From contig JADLSH010000388.1 of NCBI GenBank assembly GCA_016169945.1, positions 372,001-436,000 on the forward strand: a stretch of 64,000 nucleotides of DNA, in the 5' to 3' direction. The position numbers and the translations under genes are program-made. Below, piece by piece: positions 44,862 through 56,805 of this stretch (its first letter is position 1; every line of letters begins with the position of its first letter). The DNA is from Trachythela sp. YZ-2020 (taxonomy: Eukaryota; Cnidaria; Anthozoa; Malacalcyonacea; Clavulariidae). A model generated the notes under the pieces. That model had not been told where the DNA came from and searched no databases. It worked only from the letters and a program-made list of their open reading frames with translations.

Positions 44862-45754
44862 GACGCATTGCAACTTGTATGTGATTTTCACGAGGATTTT
44901 CAGAGAGTTTTTCAGTCTTCAGAGGTATAACAATTTATCTTTATATGTTAATAATATGTGCTTAAAATATGCGTGTTAGTGACTGTTTTACTGATGACTT
45001 GATATATAGTTAATATATTAACTATGCTTGATATCAGAGCACCGTCACTAGTAAGAAAGTGCTGGCTGATGTTTATGTAGTTTAATTACGTGTGTATTTA
45101 AATATATGACTATGCTAGCCTGTGTAATATATAAATCATCCAATTTCAGGTTGGCCAGGTTGGACAAAAAGGTGCATTCCTCACTATTGTTCTCTGGTGT
45201 TATGCAATTTCATGAGCATGCACCGCTGTCCATCAGTCCATGAAGATAGAGATTGGTGCTTTTGAATGTATATAAAGAACTGATCACTGATCTGGAAATA
45301 ATACTGGATAATGCAACCTTGCATTACATACATTGCCAGAGAATAAAAATCTGCAATTACTATGGGACCAACTATGAAGGAAAATGTTTTCTATTTCTTT
45401 TTAAAATGTCTTCAAACTCAAACAATTCCAGATTGCCACATTATCTTAACATATGAAACATCAAATATATTTCAAGCAATACATTTCTAACATTATATGC
45501 TAAAAATGTTGTCAGTCGGTCCCTTATTAATGGTTGACTTCCGGCTTCATTTTTAGATACTAGACCCAGTAGTATTTTCCAGCTGATCAGTGGAATTGAT
45601 CATATGACTTGAGCTGACAGGGCAGACAGTTAGCTTGCCAGTTCCAAGAACCAGTTTTACCTATGGTTTTGATAAATTTTTGATAGTCTATTCTGATGGA
45701 CTGGGCTAGCCTAGCTCTTGAAAAAGACCAGATCCTGAAATTGCTACACTAATA
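44862..45754. other. No gene seen
   Basis: AT-rich; open stretches have no recognisable motif. It ends at the 5' truncation of the next LINE. Confidence 0.3.
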
Positions 45755-46940
45755 TTGGCGTTCGATAAAGTAAGTTACGTTGAGTTATTACATCGCCTTC
45801 GCGATTTCGGGTTTGAAGGGAGCGTTCTCGAGTGGTTCAGTTCCTATCTGAAAAATCGATACCAGCAAACAACCGTTCTTGGAGCAACGTCGAGACCACT
45901 TCCAGTAACATCAGGAGTGCCGCAGGGGTCGATCCTCGGTCCGATGTTGTTCTTGCTGTATGAGAATCATCTCTTCAACGCTGTGAGTAACTCAAAGATT
46001 GCTACATTTGCTGATGATTCTAAGATCTTCAAGACCATCGATTCCAGCTCTGATGTTTCCGCTCTGCAGAATGACCTTTCAAACTTCGAGGAAAGCTCGA
46101 TCGACGTGAACCTGAAGTTAAATGTAGGAAAATGTAAAGTGTTGAGAGTCACCCGTAAGCACTACAAAGTCATCTACCCGTATACGCTACATGACACTAT
46201 CATAGAAGCACGTGCACGGACTGTGAGCGTGATCTTGGAATACTAACATCATCTGACCTAACTTGGTCTAAACATGTTGAGTATCAGTGCGCCAAAGCCT
46301 CCAAGACCCTAAGATACGTTCGAAGATCAACGCAGTTCGTCTCACTCTATACCTGACTCTCGTTCGTTCACAGCTATGCTACGGATCGCAAATCTGGGCA
46401 CCACAAACTGTCAGTCTAATCCAACATACGGAAAGACGTCTTCAACGACGCACGACCAAGTATGTGTTGGATCTACCTTTTCGCTCCGACACCAACTACA
46501 GCCAGAGACTTTCACTATTAGATCTTATTCCATTGAGTTACTGGCATGAATTCTTGGACATGGTGGTATACTACAAACTAATCCACGGACTTATAAGAAT
46601 CGATGAACATTTCCTGCCTTCACCAGCCAATGCCAACAACCGAAGAGAAACACGATCATCCGATCCTGACCATTTGACGTTCGTGACAACACGGTGCAAG
46701 ACTATCACCTTCCAGAAATCGTACTTAAATAGATCTACCAGACTGTGGAATGTACTACCGAAGGACCTGACAGGCAAAAACACCAGCCTCAGTCAGTTCA
46801 AAAATGGACTTTTCCTCTACTATAAATTAGCATTAGAAACAGTATATGACGCAGATGATCCAAAAACATGGAAATCTATATGTTTGTCTTGTAACAAGTC
46901 TCGTAATCTGTCCTGTGAAATATTGTGTTTTTACTAGTCT
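45755..46940 (+). mobile_element. LINE 3' half, same family as 36.8-38.4 kb
   Basis: Plus-strand RT from AFDKVSYVELLHRL through TTVLGATSRPL, SGVPQGSILGPMLFLLYENH and TFADDSKIFKTI. A frame break near 46220 (EARARTVSV) is followed by another near 46290-46340, then an open frame from LTLYLTLVRSQLCYGSQIWA to a stop at 46937 (SCNKSRNLSCEILCFY). 5'-truncated inside the RT. It replaces part of the satellite, which resumes immediately at 46945. Confidence 0.8.
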
Positions 46941-46944
46941 AAAT

Positions 46945-47541
46945 TGCAAAAAAAAGTGAACGCTAACCCTTATCATATTTAGACCAAAAGCTACCCTTCA
47001 TTTTTTGGCCATTTTCGGCTACTTTTTTAAAAACTCAAAAAGTGGCCGAAAATGGCCAAAATGTAAAGGCTAACTTCTTACCATTTTTTTGACCAAAAGT
47101 TAAAGATAACTCCTCCATTTTTTGGCCATTTTCGGCAACATTTTCAAAAACTCAAAAAGTGGCCGAGAATGGCTAAAAACTAAAGACTACCATTTTTTCG
47201 ACAAGAGGTTAAGGTTGACCCTTTTACTTTTTAGCCATTTTCGGCTACTTTTTCAAAAACTCCAAAATGGCCAAAATGTAAAGACTCCTTAACTATTTTT
47301 CGAGCAAAGATTAAGGCTAACCCCTTCATTTTTGGCCATTTTTGGCCACATTTTCAAAATCTCAAAAAGCTAGTGGCTGAAAATGGCCAAAAAGTGAAAG
47401 CTAATCCCTTAACATTTTTTCGACGATAAGATAAGGCTAACTCCTTTACTTTTTGGCCACTTTTTCAAACACACAAAAAATGGTTGAAAATGGCCAAAAA
47501 GTAAAGCTGGATCCTTAACTTTTTTTTATCAAAGGTTAAGG
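46945..47541. repeat. Degenerate satellite, block 2
   Basis: Five or six units with AAAAGTGGCCGAAAATGGCC, GGTTAAGGCTAACCCC and CGAGCAAAG motifs. It ends at GGTTAAGG, the left target duplication of the next element. Confidence 0.8.
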
Positions 47542-48586
47542 TAGTCTCCTTCGCAGACGTTCTTAGAGCTTCAACCCTCGCTAACGAACGTCTGCTGAAA
47601 CGAGCTGCACATTCCATTCTCCCTGATCGACCAATCACAGCGAACCTTCCAAATTTCGAAAAGTGAAAGTAAATTCCCGAGCTGAGCAAATTTATAAATA
47701 AATATTTTGAAAATTTCGCCTAAACAGAATTAATGAAATAAATATATGTCCAGGATGATAAAAGCGCCATTACCAGAATATAAAGCTGCTTAGTGATATT
47801 ATATAACGTTGAGATGGTATATGCAACTAGGCCAGACGATATCAAATGCCGAATATATTTCGCCGAAATTTTAACTCTTGAAAAAGATTTGTTTAGAGAG
47901 ACGACAAAACTCTGATATAATAAGCGAAATGTTAGCTTTAAAGTAAACCGATTCGGGCAATCACTTAGATCGATCTGAGACACTTTATATAGTGTATTAA
48001 ACAAAAAACCGTGAAACTATTCAGTATTGCGGCGAGACGAATTTCGCCGAAACGTAAACGTCTAGCTTCGCTATACTTTCACAAATACGCCCAGCATACA
48101 ACAAGAACGTATTCTTTTTTAATTTTGTAAAGGTCAAACCCATATGAAGCTATTGGCACCAAGAAAATATAATTGCTCATTCTCCTCGAGAGTCTCTCGA
48201 TTGCTTCGGACATTGTTAACAAAATTTTAAATTTCCCTATTAACATACGTTATTGCACTTTGTACCGATTGTTTGCAGAAGCTGCAAGAACATAATTAAA
48301 ATAGTATTCTACGTAAATATCGTGATGTTCTCCGTTCAGCTTTTCAAAATATTTCCTTGCAACTAAACAAATTTCACAGAATAATAACTCGCACAATTTT
48401 TCAGCAAGGCTTTGAGGGCTTTCCCCAGACGCTAACTTCACAACGCGGCTTCCGTTTCGCTCTTACTCTATGAACCACTGGAAGATGATTGGCTCCTAAG
48501 ACACAGGGAATGGAATGTTCAGCTCGTTTCAGCAGACGTTCGTTAGCGAAGGTTGAAGCTACAAGAACGTCTGCGAAGGAGACTAT
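47542..48586. mobile_element. 1.05-kb element with ~75-bp TIRs and 8-bp target duplication
   Basis: The left end TAGTCTCCTTCGCAGACGTT and the inverted right end AACGTCTGCGAAGGAGACTA extend inward for about 75 bases with few mismatches (through AACGAACGTCTGCTGAAACG). GGTTAAGG flanks both sides (47534-47541, 48587-48594), with one extra T at the right, though this octamer is also part of the satellite unit. Long TIRs and an 8-9 bp duplication fit a non-autonomous Mutator-like element. One short open stretch (48441-48250, minus; SPQSLAEKLCELLFCEICL) has no identified relative. Confidence 0.75.
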
Positions 48587-48800
48587 GGTTAAGGCTAACC
48601 CATTTATTTGTTTGCCATTTTGGCTGAAAATTACAAAAAATAAAGGCTTTGACCCTTAACATTTTTTCAAACAAAAGTTAGGCTAACATCTTTACTTTTT
48701 GGCTATTTTTAGCATTTTTGTAACAGTGGCAAAAAATGGACAAATTGAAAAAGTGGCCAATTTTCGTTTAAAAATAAAATGGTTAGCCTTAAATTTTTAA
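48587..48800. repeat. Degenerate satellite, block 3
   Basis: About two diverged units (GGTTAAGGCTAACCC; TTACTTTTTGGCTATTTTTAG). Confidence 0.65.
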
Positions 48801-48989
48801 TCAAAAATCGCCACCAATTCAAAAACTACAAAAATTGTCAAATCTGCCTTTTTAATATGATGTTGAATATCTTATTAAAGCCCTTTGTGAAAATTTCAGC
48901 ACTTGACTTAATTATTTCAATACTTATTCGATCGGAGTATACAGCTTTTTTTGTTTTAATCTTCTTAGCTGCATTCGCTACCTCATGAT

Positions 48990-50284
48990 CAGTTATTTCA
49001 TTGTCGAGTTGGTTATATTGATCTTTGTCGTTTTATTTTTCTTTAAGATGTTCAATGAGTATTTCATGATTTCTTGATAACTCGTGTTTACAATGGAGTT
49101 TTTCAAAGTGTCATTGGCCATTGGCCTTCAGTTGGAGAGTTATTCATTGTCATTAGCGTTTTGGAGAGATTTCCAAAACAGTTTAGAGTCGTGATCAGTT
49201 GCTTGCATAAGTTCGTTAATCTTGTTTTTATGAAATACAAAGGTATATTTTCAGAGCTGTTTGATAGTCGTTTCTTAGATCAAGATTTGCAGGGTCTTTG
49301 TGTTTCTGATTTGCAAGTTTTCGAAGTTCGTGTCTCTTAAATACGGCATTCTTTATCGAACCATTATTTATTAGCTACATTAGTTATTTTTCGTCTAACT
49401 TTTCTTTTTCTGATTTTCAAAGATTTATTGGATGCATTAGTTAAAATGTTTTGAAATTCAGTAATACATTTATTGACACCTTTTATATCAGTAGTAAAAT
49501 TGGTGTTTAGAAATTCGTTTATTTTATTTTGGGTTTCAGGAGATTTGAGAGTTTTCCTAAAGTTACTTTTTGAATTTTCTGGCCACTCAAATTGAAGTGG
49601 TAATTTATGTAAAGGTGGTTTGAATTGGTCGTGTTCGTCAGTTCTGGAAATTGTTTGAATATCAAACCATGCAATTATTTGGCTATGATCAGATAAATAT
49701 GTTGGTGGTTTGACAATAAAGTTGTTAACATGTTGAAAAGTGTCTTGGTTACTTATAATGTAGTCAACAGTACTTGTTCCATTTCTTCCGTGAAAAGTGG
49801 GTCTACCAAGAGAATCGCCTTTGGTTCTACCATTAATGATTCTCATGTCAGTATTCTTACATATATTGATTAATTGTTTTCCATGGTTATTTATATTATT
49901 ATCAAACTTTTCTCTATTTTGGGATGTAAGCAGTTTTCACTTGCATCGATGATGAAATTATTTCCGTATTTGGAGACAAAATCGTCCACTTTACTTGTTC
50001 TTGCATTAAAATCACCAAGAATCATAGTATTGCCTTTTGATGAAAAAGAGATTATGTCATTTTCAAGTTCTTCAAAAATTTCATTGTCAAAGTATAATGA
50101 TTTATCTGGTGGTATGTATACACCACATACAAACAAATAGATCTTTTGAGATTTTACACCATAAAAAGTTGGATTTTTTGGCAATTGAAACATATTTTTC
50201 ATATTCTGCTCTGTATAGTAGGGCAGTAGGGCAATACCACCTGATATTCGGCATGCTTTATCAGTTAACACTAACTGATAAAGC
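48990..50284 (-). mobile_element. LINE endonuclease region fragment
   Basis: Minus strand from 50286: ISGGIALLPYY, FVCGVYIPPDKSLYF, FSSKGNTMILGDFNARTS. A frame change at about 49850-49890 leads to GDSLGRPTFHGRNGTSTVDY, YLSDHSQIIAWFD and SLKIRKRKVRRK. Decayed linker follows (RHELRKLANQKHKDPANLDL). These are the C-terminal half of an apurinic-type endonuclease (GDFN, SDHS motifs) and the pre-RT linker. RT is absent, and the fragment is 3'-truncated, unlike the usual LINE pattern. Confidence 0.7.
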
Positions 50285-50398
50285 ATTAACCTTAAAGGGT
50301 TAGGTTAAGCCCTTTAGTTTTTGGGGCATTTTCAGCCAATTTTTCAAAAACTCAAAAAGTGGTCGAAAATGGGCAAAACGTAAAGGTTAACCCCTTTA
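50285..50398. repeat. Degenerate satellite, block 4
   Basis: One to two units with AACTCAAAAAGTGGTCGAAA and GGTTAACCCCTTTAG, between the LINE fragment and the foldback element. Confidence 0.7.
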
Positions 50399-52866
50399 GT
50401 CTAGGACCTGTAAAGGAGTTTGTATGCATTTCATTTAGGACAGATTATCTCAACTGTTTTAGGGTAAAATGACCATGGCGGTCAACATGGCATATGTGCC
50501 AAAACCCGAATCCGGGGCGAAAGTCCTGAAAATGACCACGCCCAGAAACGGCACTGTCGACATAGCTCTAAATCCTGAACCACCAAAGCTACAGCCTTTC
50601 TGAATTGCTTATAGTGTTTAGAATGTTTGCTTTTATGGGTGGTCACTGGAGGGTGAAATTTGTCTAGGTATCATATTTTACAAGAAAATGACTATGCACC
50701 ATCCCAGGTCAACTGCTAATTATGCGTCAAATTACTCATTCACCTGGCAAAGTCTATGTTTTCTTATTTCCAAAACATTTTTGTCATAGGATGAAAAAAT
50801 ATGCTTATTTTAATATAATTATTATAAATTTCATAAGGAATGATATTGTTTTGTTGAGATATAACACATTTCATTTCACTTACCACCCGCCAGAACACGA
50901 TTTCAGTTGACTAAAGAATAATTCAACCAAGTTTCGTCGGGTTTTGGAGTAGTGCCATGTATTTTATCTTCGATTTTGTGTCCTTCGACATTTCCTCAAT
51001 TATGTCGCTATTGCAATGTCTCGCCGCTTCTCTGCCCGATAAATGCCACTTCTTCGTCCACATCTGTATTTATATTACAGTATCCAAAAATAATTGATTG
51101 TCGAATAGTCCCAATCGAAAAATTGAAAGCATTAGTCCCACTTGGGAGTGAAAAACCTCCCCTCGTTGATCAAGAATGAGAATCAAAAACAAAAGGTTCA
51201 AAATAATTTGAAAGTCTCGCGCAATCTTCACGAAAACTCCTCGTGGACAGCACCTGCGTTGTTCGCGACCACAGCAACCCAAGTAAAGTTCGTGTGTTTA
51301 ACTGTTTATATGTTTATGACAAAATAAACAAATATGCGCGTAATTTTGTGTTTTTTTCTGGTTTCCTTTAGCTATAAAAAAGGAACCAGAGACTTACGCA
51401 ATCTTTTTGCACAATCCTTTTAAGGCTATTCTGTGTAGACGTCTGTACATTTCACCCTCAGACCTCAGTTTTATTTACTCTTAGTTAAAAAGCTGATGGA
51501 TCTTGTCTTTCTTATTACAAAACCATGCATAGAAAGCACATGTTATAAATTCCACATTACACATGTTTTGACAACTACGTGATCCCGGCAAAACAGCCTT
51601 TAGGAGGCCGACTGGTCTTAAGGCACGGGAAACCGGTCGGTCACACCTTAGCAAGCAAAAATGCAAAAAGTAAAATAGTGTTTTTACATCTGTCAAGTGC
51701 GATAGATTATGTTTTACTTTAATTAAGAGTAAATAGAACTGAGGGCTGAAACGTACAGGCGTCTACACAGAATAGCCTTAAAAGGATGGTGCAAAAAGAT
51801 TGCGTAAGTCTCTGGTTTCTTTTTTATAGCTAAAGGAAACCAGAAAAATACAAAATTACGCGAATATTTGTTTATTTTGTCATAAACATATAAACAGTTA
51901 AACACACGAACTTTACTTGGGTTGCTGTGGTCGCGAACAAACGTATTCGTGAAAATGTTCACCCCCCTGTAATGTTGTCCACGAGGAGTTTCCGTCAAGA
52001 TTGCGCGAGACTTTCAAATTATTTTGAACCTTTTGTTTATGATTCTCATTTTTGATCAACGAGGGGAGGTTTTCACTCCCAAGTGGAACTAATGCTTTCA
52101 ATTCTTCGATTGGGACTATTCTACAATCAATTATTTTTGGATACTGTAATATAAATACAGATATGGACGAAGAAGTGGCATTCGGGCAGAGAAGCGGCGA
52201 GACATTGCAATAAGGACATAATTGAGGAAATGTCGAAGGACACAAAGTCGAAGATAAGATACATGGCACTACTCCAAAACCCGACGAAACTTTGTTGAGT
52301 TATTCTTTAGTCAACTAGCATTGTGTTAAAGTACAACATTTGGATGATACTTGCGAGGCTGAAATCGTGTTCTGGCGGGGGGTAAGTGAAATGAAATGTG
52401 TTATATCTCAACAAAACAATATCATTCCTTATGAAATTTATAATAATTATATTAAAATAAGCATATTTTTTCATCCTATGACAAAAATGTTTAGGAAATA
52501 AGAAAACATAGACTTTGCCAGGTGAATGAGTAATTTGATGCATAATTAGCAGTTGACCTGGGATGGTGCATAATCATTTTCTTGTAAAATATGATACCTA
52601 GACAAATTTCACCCTCCAGTGGCCACCCCTAAAAGCAACCATTCTAAACACTATAAGCAATTCAGAAAGGCTGTAGCTTTGGCGGTTCAGGATTCAGAGC
52701 TATGTCGACTGTGCTGTTTCTGGGCGTGGTCATTTTCAGTACTTTCGCCCCGGATTCGGGTTTTAGCACATATGCCATGTTGACCGCCATGATCATTTTA
52801 CCCTAAAACAGTTGAGATAATCTGTCCTAAATGAAATGCATACAAACTTCTTTACAGGTCCTAGAC
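50399..52866. mobile_element. Foldback element with ~1.1-kb inverted arms
   Basis: The outer ends AGTCTAGGACCTGTAAAG and CTTTACAGGTCCTAGACT are inverted. The inversion continues for about 1.1 kb on each side (arm 1 to about 51485, arm 2 from about 51718) with a low density of mismatches and small indels, around a roughly 230-bp centre. Mirror-image open stretches on the two arms (50952-51179 plus; 52269-51913 minus) are the same sequence read inward and do not look like a known protein. It lies in the satellite and has no identified transposase. Confidence 0.85.
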
Positions 52867-53630
52867 TACTTAACATTTTGTTAAAGCTAACCCCTTTATT
52901 TTTTGGGCAGATTTGACCACTTCTTTAATTTTTGAAAAAGTGGCGATTTTTGAACAGAAGGTTAAACCCCTTTACTTTTTAGCCAAAATAGCACTTTCAT
53001 AAGTTTTTGAAAAAGTGGCCCAAAAGTAAATGCTAATCCCCCTTAACATTTTTTCAACCTAAAGTTAAGTCTTAACCCGTTTACTTTTTAGCCAAATGTT
53101 CAAAGTCTTAAAAAGTAGATGAAAATGGCCAAAAAGTTAGTGCTTACTCTTTTCTTTAAAAAATGTTAAGGGTTATCCTTTACTTTTTCACCATTTCCAG
53201 GCACTTTTTGAGTTTGTGAAAAAGTGGCCTTAAATGGCCAAAAAATAGAGTTGTAACTTTAACCTTTGTCGAAAAATGTTAAGGGGTTAGCCTTTCGTTT
53301 TGGCAATTTTCGGCCATATTTTGAGTTTTTTTAAAAATGGCCAAAATCACCAAAAAGTATAATGCTAGCCTTAACCTTTTGTCGAAAAAATGGTAAGGGA
53401 TTAGCTTTTACTTTTTGGCCATTTTTAGCCACTTTTTGAGGCCTTGAAAAAATGTTAAGGAGTCAACTTTGCTTTTTGGTCATTTTCAACCACTTTTGGA
53501 GTTTTTAAAAGTGTGGCCAAAAAGTAAAGGGAATAGCATTAATATTTGGTCTAAAAAATGGTAAGGTAAATGGTAGCCTTCACTTTTCTTGCCATTTTAG
53601 CAACTTTTTGAGTTTTTGAAAAGTGCCCAA
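52867..53630. repeat. Degenerate satellite, block 5
   Basis: Seven or more diverged units in mixed orientation (GTCGAAAAAATGGTAAGG, CTTTTTGGCCATTTTTAGCC, AAAAAGTGGCC). It passes directly into the gypsy integrase remnant. Confidence 0.8.
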
Positions 53631-53639
53631 AAATGGCCA

Positions 53640-54787
53640 GATCGAAAGAGATACGGAGAAAGATGAGATCCTACAAAAGCTAAAAGGAGTTATACAGCTG
53701 GGGTGGCCTGAAGAGAAGAAAAACTTACCAACGACATTACATCCATACTTTAGCTACAGATATGAAATTAGTGTTTATGATGTTCTAGATTTCAAGGGGG
53801 AACGATTGGCCATTCGGAAAGGAACGCGACAGCAAATGAAACTTGATGTACATAGATCCCACCTTGGCGTAAATGTCTGCCTGAGAAGAGCAAGGGAATG
53901 CATGTTTTCGCCCGGAATGAGTGCAGAGATGAAGGAATTCATTGGTCAGTGCGAGGTATGTCGTATGTATGAGACCAGACAACAGAAAGAGACACTAATT
54001 AGTCACGAGATAACAGAGCGACCGTGGGAGAAAGTAGGAGCTGATATTTTTACCCTTCATGATAAGAACTATCTCGTGTTGGTAGACTACTACTCCAATT
54101 TCTGGGAAATCAACCGCCTCGACGATGCCAAGGCCAGTACATGCATTAGAAAGAAACTCATACGTAAAGCAGTTGAAACAGGAAATGATTCAGACTTGGC
54201 TATTTTGGCACTTAGAAACACTCCGACTGAAGAAATGGAATCCAGCCCAGCCCAGAGGCTACTCGGCAAACGATGCAAAACACTTCTACCGACCACTACT
54301 GAATTGCTTAAACCAGAAAGTGTTTCAAAGAAAAAGATCATGAAACAAAGAAGAAAACTGAATGATAACAGGCGAATTACAATAACAAAGGTGCCAATGA
54401 TCTGCCGCCTTTAGAAGAAGAAGATACTGTACGAATGCTACCATTTAGACTTGGACAGAAATCATGGGATCGAGCAACAGTTACAAGAAGATATGATGAA
54501 CGGTCATACGAAGTAGAAACTGATAAAGGAAGTTTCCGGCGGAATAGAGTAGATATTAAGAAGACAACAGAGCAGCTCGAATAACCGACTGCTTCGGAAT
54601 CACATATTGATATCGAGGTCCAACCAGACACACCAGAAATGATAGCAGCAGAGAATTATCCTTCGACTACGAACAATAATAATGATGGCGAACACACAGC
54701 GCCAAAGTCTTCAACGGCAGAAGAGTCAGTGAGACCAAAGCGAGTGAGGAAGAAGCCACTCTATCTGAATGACTACGTTATGAAATG
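53640..54787 (+). pseudogene. Ty3/gypsy integrase and pol C-terminus, internally deleted
   Basis: An open frame to 54414 contains an integrase zinc-binding region (DVHRSHLG with two His, then CEVCR with two Cys), the first core Asp (VGADIF), LVLVDYYSNFWEI and then, directly after RKKL, a jump to GNDSDLAILALRNTPTE and SSPAQRLLGKRCKTLLP. The core segment with the second Asp and the Glu is therefore deleted without loss of frame. After a frame change the C-terminal part continues (DTVRMLPFRLGQKSWDRATV, SVRPKRVRKKPLYLNDYV) to a stop near 54787. Its start lies within satellite sequence, so the 5' part of the element is missing. Inactive. Confidence 0.75.
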
Positions 54788-54994
54788 AATGAATGAATGG
54801 AACTTTACCATTATATTCTGTATTGTATGGACTTATTATTGCAGCATTACTTGATTTTGAAGATTTGAAAAAGAACAGAAAAAAAACAATTCTAGCACTT
54901 TATATATAACACTTTAGTATTTTATAATCCAGAACATAATATAATTTTAGTATAGTTAGTAATCCAACATTAACACTTTAGTAATTACGAACAT

Positions 54995-55157
54995 TGTAGG
55001 TGTCTTTTTTATTGGAAAAAGGATATTACGTAATTTATTATGTGACTTGGTAACACGTGATACCGTGTATATATAATGGTCACAGGCGGTATGAAGTGTG
55101 ATTATTATTGTATATAGTAGTTGCGTGACTAATAAAGAGACCTTTAATAACATAACA
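54995..55157 (+). repeat. Possible 3' LTR of the gypsy remnant
   Basis: About 160 bases starting TGTAGGTGTC and ending AACATAACA, containing GTATATATAA and AATAAA, lie 200 bases after the integrase end. The TG...CA borders, a TATA-like box and a poly-A signal fit an LTR, but no second copy or clear polypurine tract is present. Confidence 0.35.
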
Positions 55158-55189
55158 AACGCTCCATGGATATAACACAAGAAACGGAA

Positions 55190-55565
55190 ACTTACCGTCT
55201 CTTCCTATACTTTAGAGCATTACAAGATTGGACCTCCCATCCTGATGACCTTAAAAGGCCAATGCTTATTTTTATATTTAGAAGGCACCTTAAAAAGTTT
55301 CTGAGTGACAATTAGTAACTTACTACATACTTTAGTTTGATACTATAAATAAATTTTAGGTTTCTAGTGTATATCAGAATGATATTAGCGACAATTGTTC
55401 TGATGGAGCATTGGTGATAGACCAGGGGGGGTATAATGGCAGTTATTTTTATAAACTTTCTATATATAAACAGTTTTAATCTAAATAGAGGACCTTATTG
55501 AAAACCACTTTTAATGTGAAATAGGCTTCCTCTTAAAAGATTATGTATTATTATTATTATTATTT
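55190..55565 (+). mobile_element. LINE 3' end with (TTA)n tail
   Basis: The terminal coding scrap ALQDWTSHPDDLKRP and FRRHLKKFLSDN ends in a stop near 55314, followed by 230 bases of untranslated sequence and a TTATTATTATTATTA tail at about 55545-55562. Confidence 0.55.
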
Positions 55566-55799
55566 TTCACGGCGAGAATAAATAAACAATGCGCGATTTA
55601 ATACAGAATTCCAAAGTTTTCAGGTAAATATTTCCACAGGCAGTCCGAGCTTACGTTGTAACTAGAAAATTGGAGCAAGTCCAGCCGGTTCAATTCTGTT
55701 TTGAACCAAGATTTTCCGAAGTTGACAAGTCACTCTTTCTCGCTGCGCCACCCTTCGCTACGGCATTTTATTTACATAATAGTTGATCGATACACAAAG

Positions 55800-56315
55800 A
55801 CAATCAAAGAGAGATTTCGAGCAAGTCTAGTGAAGACCAGATTATGGTCTAGGAATGACTTGCAATAGGGTAGCTATTTTAGTTTACAAAGCTGTAAATA
55901 ATTCAAGTCCAGATTATTTAAGTAGCATGTTTAAACAAGTTTCATCGGTTTCTCAGTGTCGAACCAGAAGCTCCTCCAATATGAACTTGTGGGTACCGAA
56001 CTTTAAGCTATCCATAACTAGGAATGGACTTCAGTATAACGGAGCAGTTATTTATAATATGTTACCACCAGATATTAAGTCATCTGGGTCGTTTTCTATA
56101 TTTAAGCGTAAAGTTTATAAATTCTTTCTTAATCTGTTCATAAGTTCTTCATAATTTGTAAATAGATGCATGAGTAGTTGTATAGTTAATTGTTATTTCA
56201 GTTATATGGTTATATAGAAGGTCCAGTGGAAGATTAGCATTAGCTAAACTGGCGTATTTATCATTTGTAAATACTTTAAACCTTCTCTAAATAAAGTTAT
56301 GTTATGTGTTATGTT
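55800..56315 (+). mobile_element. LINE 3' end (L2-like)
   Basis: An open frame to 56154 includes LVYKAVNNSSPDYLSSMF, RTRSSSNMNLWVP, YNGAVIYNMLPPDIKSSG and FKRKVYKFFLNL, the C-terminal domain typical of L2/CR1-like RT proteins. The 3' end has AATAAAG and short TTATG repeats near 56290-56315. Confidence 0.65.
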
Positions 56316-56800
56316 AAATACAATATATAGCGCTCCATAGTGAGGAAAACGACTGATGCAGAAAAACGCCAAAGGGTAAAGTCAAAACGAGAAGCCAGGA
56401 AAAAGCAATAGTCACACTGAAACGGGACTTCGTAATTATTCTTTGCCAATGATATATACGGATAAGCTAAGGTTATATAACTCTGCAAGCTAAGAATACA
56501 GCAATTGTTACCAGTGACAATTGTAAGAACAGGTATGCTAAAAAGGTAAAAATATCCCCTAAGCTCGTCGCTGAATGGCTACTCTGGTTACGGTTACAGC
56601 TAACAAGGCAATGGCAATATATCTGCTACGCAGATACAAAAAGTGGTAACCGTTTTCCGCGCGTAATACAAAAATATACAAAATTTACAAACTTCACAGC
56701 GCTATATTTTCCACATTTTACGACATTTCGCAACCAAACCTTGCAATTTTACTAAACTTAGGATGCTCTTTCCAGCTGTACTGATACAATTTCCTAGTTC
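56316..56800. other. No gene seen
   Basis: No supported features; GCTGAATGGCTACTCTGG-type sequence is not recognised. Confidence 0.3.
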
Positions 56801-56805
56801 AAAAG

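Noticed and set aside
50952..52269. Two similar proteins (MPCILSS...) on opposite strands
   Set aside because: Mirror images of the same foldback arm, with no recognisable domain or start context.
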